From contig CAMLKV010000138.1 in assembly GCA_946480635.1 (NCBI GenBank), positions 1 through 6,297 on the forward strand: a stretch of DNA of 6,297 nucleotides. Reading direction: 5' to 3'. Source of the stretch: an uncultured Flavobacterium sp. GTDB lineage: Bacteria; Bacteroidota; Bacteroidia; Flavobacteriales; Flavobacteriaceae. This document shows positions 5,534 to 6,297 of this stretch, in pieces. The notes beneath the pieces are model-generated. The model worked only from the letters and a program-made list of their open reading frames with translations, was not told where the DNA came from and did not search any database. The number at the start of each line of letters is the position of its first letter. The stretch's first letter is position 1. The position numbers and the translations under genes were made by a program.

Positions 5534-6297
5534 ATGAGAAAAAATAAAATATTATATAGCCTTTTGTTTTGCATGCTTTTTTCACTACAAATTAAAGCGC
5601 AGCAAAGCCCTGAATATACGCAGTATATGTATAACACAATGATGGTAAATCCAGGTTATACAGGTTCTGTGGGTACTTTGGAAGCAAATTTATTATTCAG
5701 ATCACAATGGGTTGGACTCAATGGTGCTCCCAATACAGGAACATTTGGGATTCACTCACCTTTACGAAATAAAAATATTGGCTTAGGCTTGAATTTTATC
5801 AATGATAAATTAGGCCCTTCAAGTGAGCAGACTATCACAGGAAATGTTTCTTACACTATAAACTTTGGAGAAGAAACAAAATTTGCATTAGGTATGAAAG
5901 CTGGAGTAAGAATGCTCAATGTAGACTGGACTAAAGGAAGATTCTATGATAATAGTGATGTTATGTTAAATAATAATGTTAACAAATTTATGGGAGTTCT
6001 TGGTACTGGTGGATATTTATATTCTGATAAATGGTATGTAGGGCTTTCTGTTCCAAATTTTTTAAGAGCTGATTATTATGATGATATTCAAGAATCTGTT
6101 GTGTCAGATAAGCTGCATTATTACTTGATTGGAGGTTATGTTTTTGATTTGTCAAGTGAAGTAAAGTTCAAACCATCTATTTTAGTAAAAGCAGTTGAAG
6201 GTGCTCCTTTATCCACAGATTTTTCGGCTAATTTTTTACTAAACGAGAAGGTTACTTTAGGGGCCTCATATAGATGGGATGACTCGGTAAGTGCATT
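5534..6297 (+). CDS. PorP/SprF family type IX secretion system outer-membrane protein; 3' end missing
   Basis: Outer-membrane beta-barrel protein that assists secretion or attachment of type B T9SS cargo. From ATG 5534 it reads MRKNKILYSLLF, giving a signal peptide with basic n-region, hydrophobic core and probable cleavage after IKA before QQ (about residue 22). The mature start has the family signature: PEYTQYMYNTMMVNPGYTGS, then FRSQWVGLNGAPNTGTFGIH, then IGLGLNFINDKLGPSSEQT. Alternating strands (FALGMKAGVRML, YVGLSVPNFLRADY, YYLIGGYVFDL, VTLGASYRWDDS) continue to the window end. About 254 codons are visible and the frame is still open; family members are usually about 300-330 residues, so roughly 50-75 are missing. 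An in-frame ATG at 5528 would add Met-Tyr; I prefer 5534 for its AAAG spacing and its basic n-region, but either is possible. It probably forms an operon with the adhesin and is likely its dedicated partner, by analogy with sprB-sprF. The gene symbol is withheld because many paralogues exist per genome. Confidence 0.95.
   Translation, partial: MRKNKILYSLLFCMLFSLQIKAQQSPEYTQYMYNTMMVNPGYTGSVGTLEANLLFRSQWVGLNGAPNTGTFGIHSPLRNKNIGLGLNFINDKLGPSSEQTITGNVSYTINFGEETKFALGMKAGVRMLNVDWTKGRFYDNSDVMLNNNVNKFMGVLGTGGYLYSDKWYVGLSVPNFLRADYYDDIQESVVSDKLHYYLIGGYVFDLSSEVKFKPSILVKAVEGAPLSTDFSANFLLNEKVTLGASYRWDDSVSA

Noticed and set aside
5534..5600. Lipoprotein signal (Cys in SLLFC) at the start of the porP/sprF-like protein
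   Set aside because: The residues before Cys (Leu-Leu-Phe) do not fit a lipobox, the Cys is inside the hydrophobic core, and a normal signal peptidase I site (IKA before QQ) follows.
5534..6297. Premature truncation or frameshift of the porP/sprF-like gene
   Set aside because: The frame is uninterrupted and matches the family to the last base; it simply runs off the window.

Overview
The window comes from a Bacteroidota bacterium, most likely a Flavobacterium or close relative. The DNA is visibly AT-rich with A/T-ending codons. Both genes belong to families essentially confined to that phylum: a giant modular surface protein with a CHU_C-type (gliding-motility-associated, type B) C-terminal sorting domain, and a PorP/SprF-family outer-membrane protein. 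Both are on the + strand and both are cut by the window edges.

Layout: nt 1-5498 is the 3' part of one very large adhesin-like gene. It starts in mid-gene; the TTG at nt 9 is an internal leucine codon, not a start. From N to C terminus the protein shows: the tail of a beta-rich non-Ig module (copy A1, 3-371); four Ig-like or Ig-related modules (372-1430); two more copies of the non-Ig module (A2 1434-1925, A3 1926-2381); three more Ig-like modules (2382-3242); seven near-identical 80-82-residue Ig-like repeats in tandem (3243-4928); a PKD-like module (4929-5189); and a C-terminal type IX secretion signal (5226-5495). Nt 5499-5533 is a short AT-rich spacer with no visible terminator. Nt 5534-6297 is the 5' part of a porP/sprF-like gene, still open at the window end.

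How they work together: in known flavobacterial systems (SprB/SprF of Flavobacterium johnsoniae), proteins with a type B C-terminal domain need a PorP/SprF-like partner, usually encoded just downstream, to be secreted or attached through the type IX secretion system. The simplest reading is a secreted, cell-surface adhesin and its dedicated outer-membrane partner in one operon. Ligand and biological role cannot be read from the sequence.

The points most worth a second look are the mosaic pattern of DNA identity within the seven-repeat array (signs of recombination and gene conversion), the triplicated non-Ig module, and candidate Bacteroidota O-glycosylation motifs clustered at the repeat junctions. 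I found no RNA gene, insertion sequence, CRISPR array or clear promoter.
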